Shown here: positions 12,622 to 23,604 of the stretch, piece after piece
Position numbering within the stretch: position 1 is the stretch's first letter
Layout of the letters: the number at the start of each line of letters is the position of its first letter
Assembly (NCBI GenBank): GCA_033439265.1
Contig: JAVTVX010000002.1
Location: 12,444,174 to 12,508,173, forward strand
Reading direction: 5' to 3'
Source: Dillenia suffruticosa
Taxonomy: Eukaryota > Streptophyta > Magnoliopsida > Dilleniales > Dilleniaceae
Length of the DNA: 64,000 nt
Program-made: the position numbers and the translations under genes
Notes under the pieces: model-generated
Told to the model about the DNA's origin: nothing
Databases searched by the model: none
What the model saw: only the letters and a program-made list of their open reading frames with translations

Positions 12622-14270
12622 TCTCTCTCCCCCTCCTGCTTTACTCTACTCGGACTATATATTTGCATACTAGTATGGTTCATGTTAGGTACCTTGAGAC
12701 GTCGTGACAGCTCATTGGCATGTAATATGTTAGCCAGCTTTGATTGTCCATAAGCAAGCATGCGGCTATAACTGTAAAATTAACAAAGGAAAAGGAAGTC
12801 CTTTATTGCTTATCAGAAGAAAAGGAAGATCTTATCCGATTCAAGAACCATTAATTAATGCCACTGGTGTTTACCTTGATTCATCATTAATCTTATCAAA
12901 CCGAATTCCTTCACTGTAGGTGTATTTGTGTGCCACTGATGAGAGGTTGACAATCCTACCTTCAGTTCTGCTTTCAACAGCCGTTTTTTTCATTTTGTCC
13001 AACAAAAGATTTGTCAAAAGAAAATGACCTGCAAAGAAAAGCATAAAGAAGAGATTTTCTGAGTTGCTGCACAGGGCTGATAGTTTTGAGAAATTAAGGA
13101 TGAAGAAAGGAAAACCTAGTACTTACCCATATGGTTAGTAGCAAACTGCATTTCAATCTTGTCCTTTGAAAGCATGAAAGGGCACGCCATAATTCCTGCA
13201 TTGTTACTTCATTCACAATTGGAAAAAGTTTTTAAGTAATGGATGCATATAAAGGGAAAAGTAGTGGTAGATTAAAGTAAGAGCAATGCTATATCGATTA
13301 AATGAGCCGAGTTCCAAATGGATCAAATCTTTCATCGCAATCTATATTTATAAAAGGGTTTTCTTACATGAGAATGTTTAATGGAAGACCGGTAGAATTA
13401 TATTCGGATGCAAATTTATGGATCGATGCCATTGAGCTGAGATCTAATTCCATGACATCCATCTTGGCATTTGGGATTTGCTCAAGTATTGTTTGTTTGG
13501 TTTTCTGACCTGCCTCAACATTCCTCACTGCCATAACTACATGAACGCCGCGCAAGGCTAGAACACGGGCTGTTTCTGTGCCAAGACCACTTGATGCTCC
13601 TGAAAATCACATTGTGCATAAGCATTTGTTCATTTAGAACCAACACCACACCACAATTGACTTACTAAAACCCCAACAGCGGTAAGAACTAAATAAAATG
13701 AATTACAAGATAGACATAATAAGTCAAAAATCAAATGCATCGAATCATATGTTGCTCAAAATTATTCAAATATGAAAATGCCTATTTTTTTTTGTTAATA
13801 TAGACGGTTGGATTGGATTTATTTGATCTTTTGATTATTTTGGTCAATATAATAATACTCTTTAAAAAAATAAACATAAAAACATAAAAAAAAAATCAAA
13901 AGCTAAATTATGTATAAGATTAAGGTGGGCTTAATTTGCACTTAGGAATCGCAATTTGATTTGTAATTAATGAAAAACCTTAAAAATAGGTTTCAGAAAT
14001 CTCTGTCTTCATTTGTGTATAAGAAAGATCATAATTTTTATTTGTAAATTTTATTTCTATTCTATTAATCTAAACAAATTATATGAATTTCATTTTAATT
14101 CTTAATTCCTATCTATTTTAACCAAACTACTCCAAGAGATTGTACGGCAGAAGGAAAAGACCTGTAACAATTGCAGTAAGATTAGCGCCATCAATGCCTC
14201 GAGTAACTTCCTCTGCGGTAGAAGAGCCTGAAAACCCAGAAGGTCCTTTCCAGCTAAAAGGCCATACCAT
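12052..14270 (-). CDS. TIC32-like short-chain dehydrogenase, copy B
   Basis: Same eight-exon structure as copy A: 14270-14162, 13599-13368, 13206-13127, 13028-12875, 12771-12693, 12527-12443, 12355-12300, 12213-12052, sum 957 nt, 318 aa. Start chosen at [13 protein letters not shown] by comparison with A and C; an in-frame ATG 13 codons upstream would add [13 protein letters not shown]. Motifs [36 protein letters not shown] and HPGGIATN are intact. The C-terminus EYFAACN...[10 protein letters not shown] is shared with C but not A. Exon 7 holds a 12-bp in-frame tandem duplication (KYVSKYVA). Intron 1 carries about 440 bp absent from C. Intron 5 contains a CA/CT microsatellite (about 12588-12630). 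Likely functional; substrate unknown. Confidence 0.92.
13695..14133. repeat. Insertion in intron 1 of SDR B relative to copy C
   Basis: Intron 1 is 562 bp in B and 118 bp in C, with matching ends (CCCCAACA...GACTAA/GAACTAA on one side, GAAAAGACCTGT on the other). The extra sequence is AT-rich without coding potential, and no terminal repeats could be read. Confidence 0.5.
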
Positions 14271-14572
14271 CCTTTTCGTTATTGGAATATTGTTCTTCAC
14301 AACACCCAAAAATAGATAAATTTAATTGCTTCGAAAACAACAAAAACAAAGTGAAAAAATGTTTTTTTTTTCCAAGTGGGTATGTAAATATGATACTCTC
14401 TCTCTCTCTATCTGTTGATTAAAGAATCATAGTTTAATTTCAAGATCACTTCATATCATTTTAAAGTTCTTACTAATTAAAGTTAAACAATCAAATGGAT
14501 TGGCCCTCACTTCAATGTTGCCAAAAATGTTCAATAGTATCCCACATCAGTACCCGTGCTTTAATCCTAACG

Positions 14573-14574
<2 letters not shown>

Positions 14575-14618
<44 letters not shown>
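14575..14618. repeat. (GA)n microsatellite upstream of SDR B
   Basis: About 22 GA units, roughly 300 bp upstream of the gene B start codon, in probable 5' flank. Confidence 0.9.
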
Positions 14619-14619
<1 letters not shown>

Positions 14620-14699
14620 TTTCGAAATGCTGATATGGCAGCAATGGTCATTCTCAATGATTAATGGAAATCTTAATTTTGCTCACTCCTATGTTAGTA

Positions 14700-15300
14700 A
14701 TTTTATTATTATTATTAGATAAATAAGAAATACATATTCAAGCAAACTATATATTAAAAGGATGTGTTTTAAATACTATACGGATTTAAATCGATAAAAT
14801 GAGAGGTATGTAATTTAATTGGTTAGTATGATTATATTGATATAATAAATAATAAAGGAAATTTTGTTTTTTATTATTGATTTGATTTTAAAAATATTTG
14901 ATTTTCTTTATTTCTATATTTATGATATTTATTTTCATATTTATAACGATGAGTTTTCTATATAAATCTAATATATTATAATATTTCATTAAATTAATAG
15001 AATATTAGAGTTTATATTCTTATATTATTCCATTCTAAATACCCTTTAATACCTTAATTTTCGTTTCTAAAATAAATAGATCTTTTTTGGAAGACTATGA
15101 AAAAAAAAGAAAATAATTACAATTTATTCTCTATGATTTGACTATATTTCAAATTACTCCACCGTAATTTTAAAATTAACGATTCTCCCCCTTATAGTTG
15201 TCAATTTTACCATACAAAAAATCCATGTGTCAAAATAAAAAACAAAAAGTATTTTTATTCCCTTTTTGTTTTTAATTATCTCTTTTTTTTTTCTCTCTCT
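14700..15300. other. AT-rich spacer upstream of SDR B
   Basis: Contains one copy (about 14870-15055) of a dispersed AT-rich repeat with TTTATTTCTATATTTAT and ATTATTCCATTC-type blocks. Two further copies lie upstream of gene C at about 18845-18995 and 19195-19375. No gene seen. Confidence 0.5.
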
Positions 15301-15584
15301 CTCTTGTCAATTTTTCTTCCCATATTTGGGCCCATCATCGTCTTTAATCCTCCCTCTCTGCCCCTCAAACCCCTTCAGTTCCTCACAATCACTGTTCATC
15401 AGCTTCTAAACTCAATTATTAAGTTCAATTATTTTTTCTACATTCCCTATCAACACCCACGATTGCAGCCCCCGCAATCTGTGATTAATTTTTGCTTTTA
15501 ATTTAATAATCAAATAGAAAAGAAAAATATAAATAGTATCTACATGGCGCCACTCAACATACTCAATTCCAAATCCAAAAATTT

Positions 15585-15713
15585 AGCAGATGATTAAGTA
15601 ACCAAACCAACCTAGATGATAACCTATTATAGATTAATACATCTTGGTTCCCAACAATTTAGTAGTCATCACCTTTTTCCAATCCTATGATTTCGAGTTT
15701 AAATCCTGATATT

Positions 15714-15750
<37 letters not shown>

Positions 15751-16020
15751 CATCTTCAAAAAACCAAGTAGCCACAGATAATTATGGAAAAACTAAGGAG
15801 TGCTCCTTAATCAACCAACCATTCGTAGTCGGCAAAAATATAGCAGTAGGAGAAATATTCCCACAAACCCCACCATGCCCGTCAAACATAATTCCTTTAT
15901 CCATCACAACAACATGGTGTAGAGAGTGATCCCACACATGTTTGAGGAAAATCTCAGTAACCCAGATACGGAAATTGATTTAAAAAAAAAAAAAAACCGA
16001 CAAATCCATAGTAAAAGTCA
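15585..16020. repeat. SDR intron-1-derived repeat copy
   Basis: Matches 10385-10700 inside intron 1 of gene A (AACCTAGATGATAACCTAT, GCCACAGATAATTATGG, CCCGTCAAACATAATTCC). No flanking SDR exon accompanies it, so it is either a fragment of a lost SDR copy or an independent repeat. It is interrupted by a small insertion at 15646-15748. Confidence 0.75.
15646..15748 (+). mobile_element. Short tRNA-like insertion with TACATCTT target duplication
   Basis: Relative to the gene A copy, about 103 bp are inserted between two TACATCTT copies (15638-15645 and 15749-15756). The insert contains a B-box-like ATTTCGAGTTTAAATCC and ends in a (TA)n tract, as expected for a short SINE-like element. The family is not recognised. 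Confidence 0.6.
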
Positions 16021-16296
16021 GACATCACATCTTTGTTTTGTATTAATTTTTATATGTTTTATATTTTTCCCAATTTTTTTTTTTAAAAAGAAATAAAGAA
16101 AATAAGGGGACATTGATTTTGGGTTAAAAAATTTTTGTAAAAAGTTTTGATATATTCTACTTTAATTATTAATTATTATGAGAATGAAAGCTATTACTGG
16201 TCTTGGGGATTAAGTATTCTACACGTTTAGTTGTGAAAAATTAAAAAAGTTCAAAATTTGAAAGAGAAATAAAATATAAGTTATCAACAAGAACAG

Positions 16297-16345
16297 AAAG
16301 GGAAGGATTCGAACCACCTAGCTTTCGTCTCTGGGCGTCGCCCAG
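16297..16345 (-). other. tRNA T-arm-like fragment
   Basis: The minus strand reads GGTGGTTCGAATCCTTCCC, a T-loop TTCGAAT with partially paired arms (one T-T mismatch), preceded by a GGGCGACGCCC hairpin. No D-arm or anticodon arm is found, so this is not a tRNA gene. It may be an organellar tRNA relic or chance. Confidence 0.3.
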
Positions 16346-16727
16346 CATCATCAATATATATATAAATTTTTTAAAAGCTTTAGAGAGACAGCTCTTTAGC
16401 CTTCTTTCACCCCCCCGGCATTTGCCCCCGGTTCAATCATGTCATTTCCCGTGTTTTGTCAAGGAAACAGAAAAGTAAGACAGGAAAGCTCTCTGATTGA
16501 GAATGAAATACATAAACAAAACAGGAATTCATTAGTCCAAAAGAACAAACCTCTCCTTGTTTTGAGCTTTTCGTGTTTAAATCATAACATAATGGCTATG
16601 CAGTGAGGGACCATATGAAAAAAGGAAAATTGTGATGAGAGAACAAACTCTCACTCAAGAAAAAGTTTATTCTTATTCTTCTTCTTCTTCTTCAAAAAGA
16701 GAAAAAAGTAATGCAGCAAATACGCAA

Positions 16728-18471
16728 TCACTTGGTTGACAAATCCATACTGAAATTCCATAACTTAGTCGCCAATTCTGAATCTGTGGCCCAAGAGCTT
16801 GGCTTGGTAACATTGCAGGCTGCAAAGTATTCACCACTTATCCCTTTCACTTGCGGATGCATTGCCACATAGGATGTAGTTGCCGCGCCCTATATAATGT
16901 TCAATGAGATGGAGATAATTCAAAAAAGTTGAAAAGAAGAATAAAATTTAATTTTCATCCAAAACTAGAAAATACCTGCTCAACAGTGTGCGCCACATAT
17001 TTCAAAGTTGCAGCCAAAACTGCATTAAGAGAAAAATGTTTAGTTTAGAGCACTTGCATACATTTCAACTGTCCGAGAAAAAGAGAAGCCTGAAATGGAA
17101 GTCTACCGCTGAGAGGACCGCTGTAACGGACAAGATTGGTGGCAATTCCTCCTGGATGGACCGAATTCGCAGTTATGTTCACACCTTCTTCCTGCAAGTG
17201 TACACAAGTGATAAGATTTTGCAAGATGCATTTTGACATTGCTTTGCCGCTCTCTCTCTATCTCTCTCTCTCTCCCTCCCTCCTGTTTTGCTCTACTCCG
17301 ACTAAAAATTTGCATACTAGTATGGTTCATGTTAGATACCTTGAGACGTCGCGACAGCTCATTGGCATGTAATATGTTAGCAAGCTTTGATTGTCCATAA
17401 GCAAGCATACTGCCATAACTGTAAAATTAACAAAGGAAAAGGAAGTCCTTTATTGCTATATCAAAAGAAAAGGACGATATTACCTCATTCAAAAACCATT
17501 AACTAATTCCACTTGTGTTTACCTCGATTCATCATTAATCTTGTCAAATCGAATTCCTTCACTGTAGGTGTATTTGTGTGCCACCGATGACAGGTTAACA
17601 ATCCTACCTTCTCTTTTGCTTTCAATAGCAGTTTTTTTCATTTTGTCCAACAAAAGATTTGTCAAAAGAAAATGACCTGCAAAGAAGAGCATAACAAAAA
17701 GATTTTCCTAGAGTTGCAGCACAGGGTTGATAGTTTGGAGAAATTAAGGACGAAGAAAGGAAAACTTCGTACTTACCCATATGGTTAGTCGCAAACTGCA
17801 TTTCAATCTTGTCCTTTGAAAGCATGAAGGGGCACGCCATAATTCCTGCATTGTTGCTTCATTCACAATGGGAAAAAGTTAAGTAATGGATGCATATAAA
17901 GGGAAAAGTAGTGGTAGATTAATGGAAGAGCAATCTCGATTAAATGAGCCGAGTACCAAATGAATCAAATCTTTCATTCGCAATCTACATTCATAAAAAG
18001 GTTTTCTTACATTAGAATGTTTAATGGAAGACCGGAAGAATTATATTCAGATGCAAAATTGCGGATCGATGCCATTGAGCTGAGATCTAATTCCATGACA
18101 TCAATCTTGGCATTTGGGATCTGCTCAAGTATCGTTTGTTTGGTTTTCTGACCTGCCTCAACATTCCTCACTGCCATAATTACATGAACGCCGCGCAAGG
18201 CTAGAACACGGGCAGTTTCTGTGCCAAGACCACTTGATGCTCCTGAAAATCACATTGTGCATAAGCATTCGTTCATTTAGCACCAACACCAAACCACAAT
18301 TGACATACTAAAACCCCAACAAAAATAACGACTAAGATATGGGTACGGTAAAAAGAAAAGACCTGTGACAATTGCAGTAAGATTAGAGCCATCAATGCCT
18401 TGAGTAACTTCCTCTGCGGTAGAAGAGCCTGAAAACCCAGAGGGTCCTTTCCAGCTAAAAAGCCACACCAT
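16728..18471 (-). CDS. TIC32-like short-chain dehydrogenase, copy C
   Basis: Eight exons: 18471-18363, 18242-18011, 17856-17777, 17676-17523, 17418-17340, 17191-17107, 17019-16976, 16889-16728, sum 945 nt, 314 aa. Start [17 protein letters not shown]. The cofactor loop [27 protein letters not shown], serine motif and YGQSK are all present, and every junction is GT-AG and in phase. Very close to B throughout, including introns and flanks, so B and C are the most recent pair in the cluster. Exon 7 is 44 nt, against 56 nt in B and 47 nt in A. Same probable function as A and B; whether the copies differ in expression cannot be told from sequence. Confidence 0.92.
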
Positions 18472-19717
18472 TTTTGTTATCAGAATATCGTTCTTCACAA
18501 CACCCAAAAATAGATAAATTTAATTCCTCGAAAACAACAAAAACAAAGAGAAAAAAATGTTTTTTTTTTTCAAGTGGGTATGTATATATAGAATCAGATG
18601 ACAGAACAACAAGAAGGATTTTCCATGTATGATTCAACAAGGAAATAATCAAAGTCGTCTGGTAGGCATTGTAAAATGAAGTGTTAGTTATGTCGTTTCC
18701 ACGTCTTCGGTCTTATGTCGGCTATACAAAGACTCACAAGTCTAAATTATCCAAGGGAGAGTGAGTGAGCAAATTGGAATGCCATTGTGGCATGCCTTGA
18801 CTTATTCTTTGAATGGAATTGGAATAAGGATTCATGGCCCAGAAGTTTTGATTTGATTTCCAGAATATATGAATTTATTTTATTTCTATATTTATTATAA
18901 TAATAGATTTTATTAAATAAACCCAATACATTATGAAATAATAAAATATTAAGGTTTATATTTTTATGTTGCTTCCATTCAAAATATCCGACCCATGTCT
19001 AAAATTTCTTTTAATATCGTATCGGAGTTTAATACAACCACTCGTGTCTGTATGCATCTCCAGAATATTTCTGATCTATTATGGAAAAAAATGTTTTTTA
19101 GACTTGTAAAGATATGTCTTAGTCACAACTATTATATACTTATTATCTTTTTTAAATTTAAATAGTTTTTATTATATCATTATAAATTTAAGGGAATGTT
19201 AAAAATATTATATATTTTGAGAATATTAAATTTTATTTATTTCTATATTTATAATATTTATTTTTATATTTATAAGAATGAATTTTTTATATAAACTTAA
19301 CATATTATAATATTTAATTAAATGAATGGAATATTAAGGTTTAAATTCTCTTATCGATTCCGTTCAAAATATTCTGTGATCCGTTAAGCAGCACGACTTG
19401 ACAATTCTTCCCTTGTAGTTGTCACTATTGACAAATTGCCCCCATAGTTTAATTTTTTGTGACCGTGTTTTCCTTCGTTATCCTCTCGGTCAAGAAAAAT
19501 CTACATAAAAATATTTTACCATGCAAAAAAATCCTATGTGTCAAAATAAAATATAAAAAACCTTTTTGTTTTTCATTCTCTCTCTCTCTCTTCCTTTCTC
19601 CTCTCATCTTCTTCTCTCTCTCTCTCGTCAATTTATCTGGTCATACATTTTTTTTTTTATTATGTCTTCGATACTGTCCATTATCCAAAATTTCACTTTG
19701 ACTAATCCGGATAAACT

Positions 19718-19887
19718 GTTACAATGACTTCTTTTAAAGAATAGATCTCCCAATAAAAAACACTCTATACACATGAGAGACTGATTCTACCCCATCATCC
19801 TCCGTTACAATGACTCCTTTTAAAGAATAGATCTCCCAACAAAGAACACTCTATACACATGAGAAACTGATTCTACCCCATCATCCT
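19718..19887. repeat. 86-bp direct tandem duplication
   Basis: Two adjacent copies (19718-19803 and 19804-19887) both begin GTTACAATGACT and contain TAGATCTCCCAA, CACTCTATACACATGAGA and CTGATTCTACCCCATCATCC. Only a few mismatches are visible, so the duplication is recent. It is absent from the corresponding part of block 1. Confidence 0.9.
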
Positions 19888-20733
19888 ATGGAATCCTCCC
19901 TCTCTACCCCTCAAACCCTTTTAATCCTCTCACAATCATTGATCACTCTTCACTTCTTCATCACTATCATCATTGACATCATCTCTTTCATCACGATTTT
20001 TATAGCATGCCTTATGGATTCTTCCTCCCTCCTACGGAACCACCATGGACATAAAGCTTCGAGCTTTGTTTATGGCACAACACACAATCTTCTCTGCTCC
20101 TCAGCTTCTAAACTCAATTTTTAAGTTTAATTTTTTTTCCCTACATTCCCTATCAACACCTACGAATGCAGCCCCGCAATCTCTGATTAATTTTTCATTT
20201 TAATCAATTAGAAAATAAAAATGTAAATGATTTTAACAATGTGTCACTGAACATAAGATTGATAGTATCTCACTCAATTTTCAAACTAAAATTTTTTGAA
20301 AATATCACTAAAATTTAAATAAATACCGAGAAGTAGCCATAGTGGCATTTATGGAGGGAAGAGACAGACTTATGCAAAATTAAAATGAGATTTTTAATTA
20401 AATAAGATGAAGACATTCTATGTAATTATGCCCTAAACAAGGTGTTTAAACCATGGGATAGTAAAATTTGAAATGAAATATTAAATTTTTTAATTAAATT
20501 TTAGATTTAAAATTTAGAAAAAAAAATTATACCAAAAGAGATACTCTTTATTCATAAATATTCAAATCAAATTAATTAAAATATAATTTTAAATATCGAA
20601 AACAATAAAAAAAAAATTCATAAGATTGGATTATATTGGGTACCGAATGATGAATAGAAGGTAACTCCACAAAAAATTAATAGTTGTTCGGTATGTCATC
20701 TTGTTAGTCACGTCATGTCAACTCTTTGAAAAG

Positions 20734-21171
20734 TGTCACGGATTCAAGTAATGGATTCAAATTCAATAGAAAAACTCAGTCCAAAAGATCAATCTGTTGA
20801 GTGAGAGAGCCTATTAAACTTAAATACTATTTTATGATTTTTTGGGGATCCGATATGGAATTCGTAACATTGCCCTTCTCTTGAGAAACTAGAGGTTCAC
20901 GAACGGCTCTCACTCTGGACGGCTCTCACTCCGACACCAGGTAGCTCTTTTCTATTTTTGGACGATTCTCACCCTGGTACTGATAACCCTCTTCCAGATA
21001 ATCATTTTTCATGTTAAACCGGAGACTATATCAATTTGTCATTTACCCAAGTAATGGATTCAAACCCAATAGGAGAACTCAGTCAAAAAGATCAATTTGT
21101 TGGGTGGGAGAGATTATTGAATTTAAGTACTATTTTATGATTTTTTGGGATCTGATATGGGATTCGTAACA
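20734..21171 (-). mobile_element. TRIM (terminal-repeat retrotransposon in miniature)
   Basis: Two direct repeats of about 135 bp (20734-20869 and 21037-21171) both begin TGTCA and end CGTAACA on the plus strand, giving TG...CA ends on either strand. On the minus strand the repeat at 21171-21037 acts as 5' LTR. Next to it is a decayed copy of TGGTATCAGAGC, the tRNA-iMet primer-binding motif (here about 21021-21034). Next to the other repeat is a purine tract (AGAGAAGGGCAA). The interior is only 167 bp and noncoding. GAAAA flanks both sides (20728-20732 and 21172-21176), offset by one base on the left, and is a probable target duplication. Mobilisation in trans is inferred from the TRIM class. 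Confidence 0.8.
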
Positions 21172-21179
21172 GAAAACTG

Positions 21180-22830
21180 GAGCAAGAGAATGGCAAAGCT
21201 AAGAATCCACTTGATCTTTTATTTTTTATTTTTGGTCGAGAAAATGTGAAATAAATTTATATAAATATTGTCAACTTCATCCTTTTAATATTTATTTTAC
21301 TAAAAAAAAAAAAGCTTTCCAAAATAATCATTTTTAATTTCATAAAATATTCAAAAGTCATCTGATGGTGAATGCAGAGGAGAAGGGTTCTAGTCAAAAA
21401 TCGTGGTCGTCTAGCCAAATGAGACCTTGTTGAATTCTACAGCAGCCACTTTTATTTTATTCATTAACAGCAACATCTTTTTGAATGTTAAAAGTATCTT
21501 CCAAGCAAGCCATCTTGACTCGAATATGACCACAAACAGTACGTTCTCCCGATTCATTAGTCAACACCCCTGGTAAGATTCAACCTTTTTTTGTCATTTT
21601 TCGTTTTTATTTTATTTCATTTTTACGTAGGGAGAGGGCATAAAAATCACGTACTCAAAAACATGGAAGAGAACCAAACTTATTGATGGGTGCTGCACTC
21701 GGATTATAAGTTTTGAATTCAAGTAATAAGAATAAAATATAAAATTTAAAAAAATCAAATTTTTAATGAATTTTATGATATTAAAATCAAATTAATCAGA
21801 TAAAAATTGAATATTGTTCTGTTGTAAATACCCGGAGACCGCAGGAAGGCATTTGCACCTTGGCTCTCCTATTCAGGTCCCATCATTGGCATCGGATTTA
21901 AATGTAAGGTTGCCCATTCCTTAACCTAGTTACATTAAACAAGCTCTCCTGTGAATTCGTCCCAGGTCGGCCACTAAAAAAGATCATGACCATGTCTGAC
22001 CGAAACCCCAGATGAGATTGGGGTTTCCAAATCTTGAAATTGGCCCAAAAATGATTGCACAAAGTAAACAACTTTACACCTCGTCCCAAGAATGTAAGAC
22101 CGAAAAGTTGAACCATGAAACATTCTGGATTCTCATGTTGTTGTGAGATTCATTTCTTAGACATCCTCTCCATCAGAAACCATGTAAGAATCAGGTGCTG
22201 AAAATTCCATTTTCCTACAAAAATTTTGAATTAAAAAATTTTTTACAATATGAAGATCTGAGTCTTACAATTATATATGGTGTAACTTTTACATACCCAT
22301 GAATATTTTTTATTATATGTCAACTTAGAAAAATTTCACATCTATTATATTCTTAAGCATTCGAATTTATTTATTAGGGGAAGAGGAAAAAAAAAAAGAA
22401 AAAGAAAAGAAAAAACCCTTAAGAGTTGCATTTTGGGAATTGGTCGCGGACAAAAAGAGTATATGTGTTGAAGTCAACAAACAAAAAAAACAAACCATAA
22501 ATGAGTCATAATCCTTTTACTTTTTTTTTTTGGGTGTACACGAGAATAACAACATTTGACAAACCCAAAATAAAAGCAACAAGAAATTAATTCAAAAAAA
22601 AAATTACAAAATAAACGATCAATATAACTCAAATTTGCTTTCTTTAAAAAAAAAAATTAATTATCGAGGCTACTTATTAAGATATATTTTTTTTATAAAC
22701 CACCAATAACACATTGGACCAACTAAATGCGATTTGAGTCCTTAAGGACAAAACTCATCTATTATAAATAAAATTAAAATTCAAAATTTTCTTTAATGAA
22801 TTCCGATATCTAGCCACTCATCCACTTTTC
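21180..22830. other. Gene-free AT-rich interval
   Basis: No supported gene. The minus-strand open frame at 21898-22116 has no recognisable domain or exon partner. Scattered A/T runs. Confidence 0.4.
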
Positions 22831-22837
22831 ATCGAGG

Positions 22838-22930
22838 TTTTTTTTTTTTTTTGGTTTATAGTGAGGCTCAAACACGAGCCTATTACAAGAGGAGGGGGAT
22901 TAGTGCCACTTGAGCTGAAGGTTATTGGCT
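22838..22930 (-). mobile_element. Short tRNA-derived (SINE-like) insertion
   Basis: The minus strand reads an A-box-like CAGCTCAAGTGGCAC, then GGCTCGTGTTTGAGCC resembling a B box, then a poly(A) tail of about 15 A (the T run at 22838-22852). TCGAGGT occurs at both edges (22832-22838 and 22933-22939), a likely target duplication. Too short for a full SINE. Confidence 0.5.
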
Positions 22931-23330
22931 TCGTCGAGGTGTTTCACATGCTATACGAATGGACCTTTGAATCTTTCCATAGATGGGCAATATAATGTTC
23001 TCAAGAAAACAGTCTATTAGTACAAATCCTTATTTTTCAATCCGGTGATTTTATGTTCAAATTTTTGTACAACAAAAAAAAAAAGAGGGGCAATATAATT
23101 TGAGCCTCACATAAGTGAGACCCGAAAATAGTAATTGGGCTGTCATAGACAACCCATAGAACTCCGCCCAACCCAACCCAACCCAACAAATTCATCTTCG
23201 ACAAGGTCATAGCTTACCTACCTCCACCATCCGCCACTCATTAAGTTGGGCTTGGCGGTACCGTACATAGGCCCATACCTTTACACTCCCAACATAAAAA
23301 ATTTTTCAAGCCACATCAAAGTTGGGAAAA

Positions 23331-23338
23331 ATACATAC

Positions 23339-23369
<31 letters not shown>

Positions 23370-23372
23370 CAT
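23331..23372. repeat. (CATA)n/(TA)n microsatellite
   Basis: ACATACATACATAC followed by TATATATA, about 235 bp beyond the PIP1 stop codon; probably at or past the end of its 3' UTR. Confidence 0.85.
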
Positions 23373-23604
23373 ATAACTAAGAGATTTGAAATTAAAAACG
23401 ACAGATGACTTAAAGAATTCCTCAACTTGCACCAAACTTCGTACAGCATTAAAACTCTCAATAATTTACACGCATAATGAACATTTTTTTTCAAGTACCA
23501 AATCCACGTTACACATGGTTCTTCACAAATACACATGGGGAGAGATAAAAACCAAGGAAAAAAACAGGTAGTGGGACTCTTGTTCATGGGGACAAATTAC
23601 AAAC

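Larger units (their letters stand above)
11690..15500. repeat. Duplicated block 1, carrying SDR gene B
   Basis: The 3' flank (11690-11940), gene B and the 5' upstream part (about 15300-15500) each have close counterparts in the same order in 16370-20210. Shared markers are AGAGAGACAGC...CAGCCTTCTTTCAC at the left end and CTACATTCCCTATCAACACC near the right end. This is a tandem segmental duplication of about 3.8 kb per unit. Confidence 0.8.
16370..20210. repeat. Duplicated block 2, carrying SDR gene C
   Basis: Counterpart of 11690-15500. The left flank (16380-16640), gene C and the right end (about 19890-20210, GCTTCTAAACTCAA...CTACATTCCCTATCAACACC) align in order with block 1. Confidence 0.8.

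Noticed and set aside
21898-22116. 72-codon minus-strand open frame
   Set aside because: No recognisable motif, no splice partners, isolated in AT-rich spacer.
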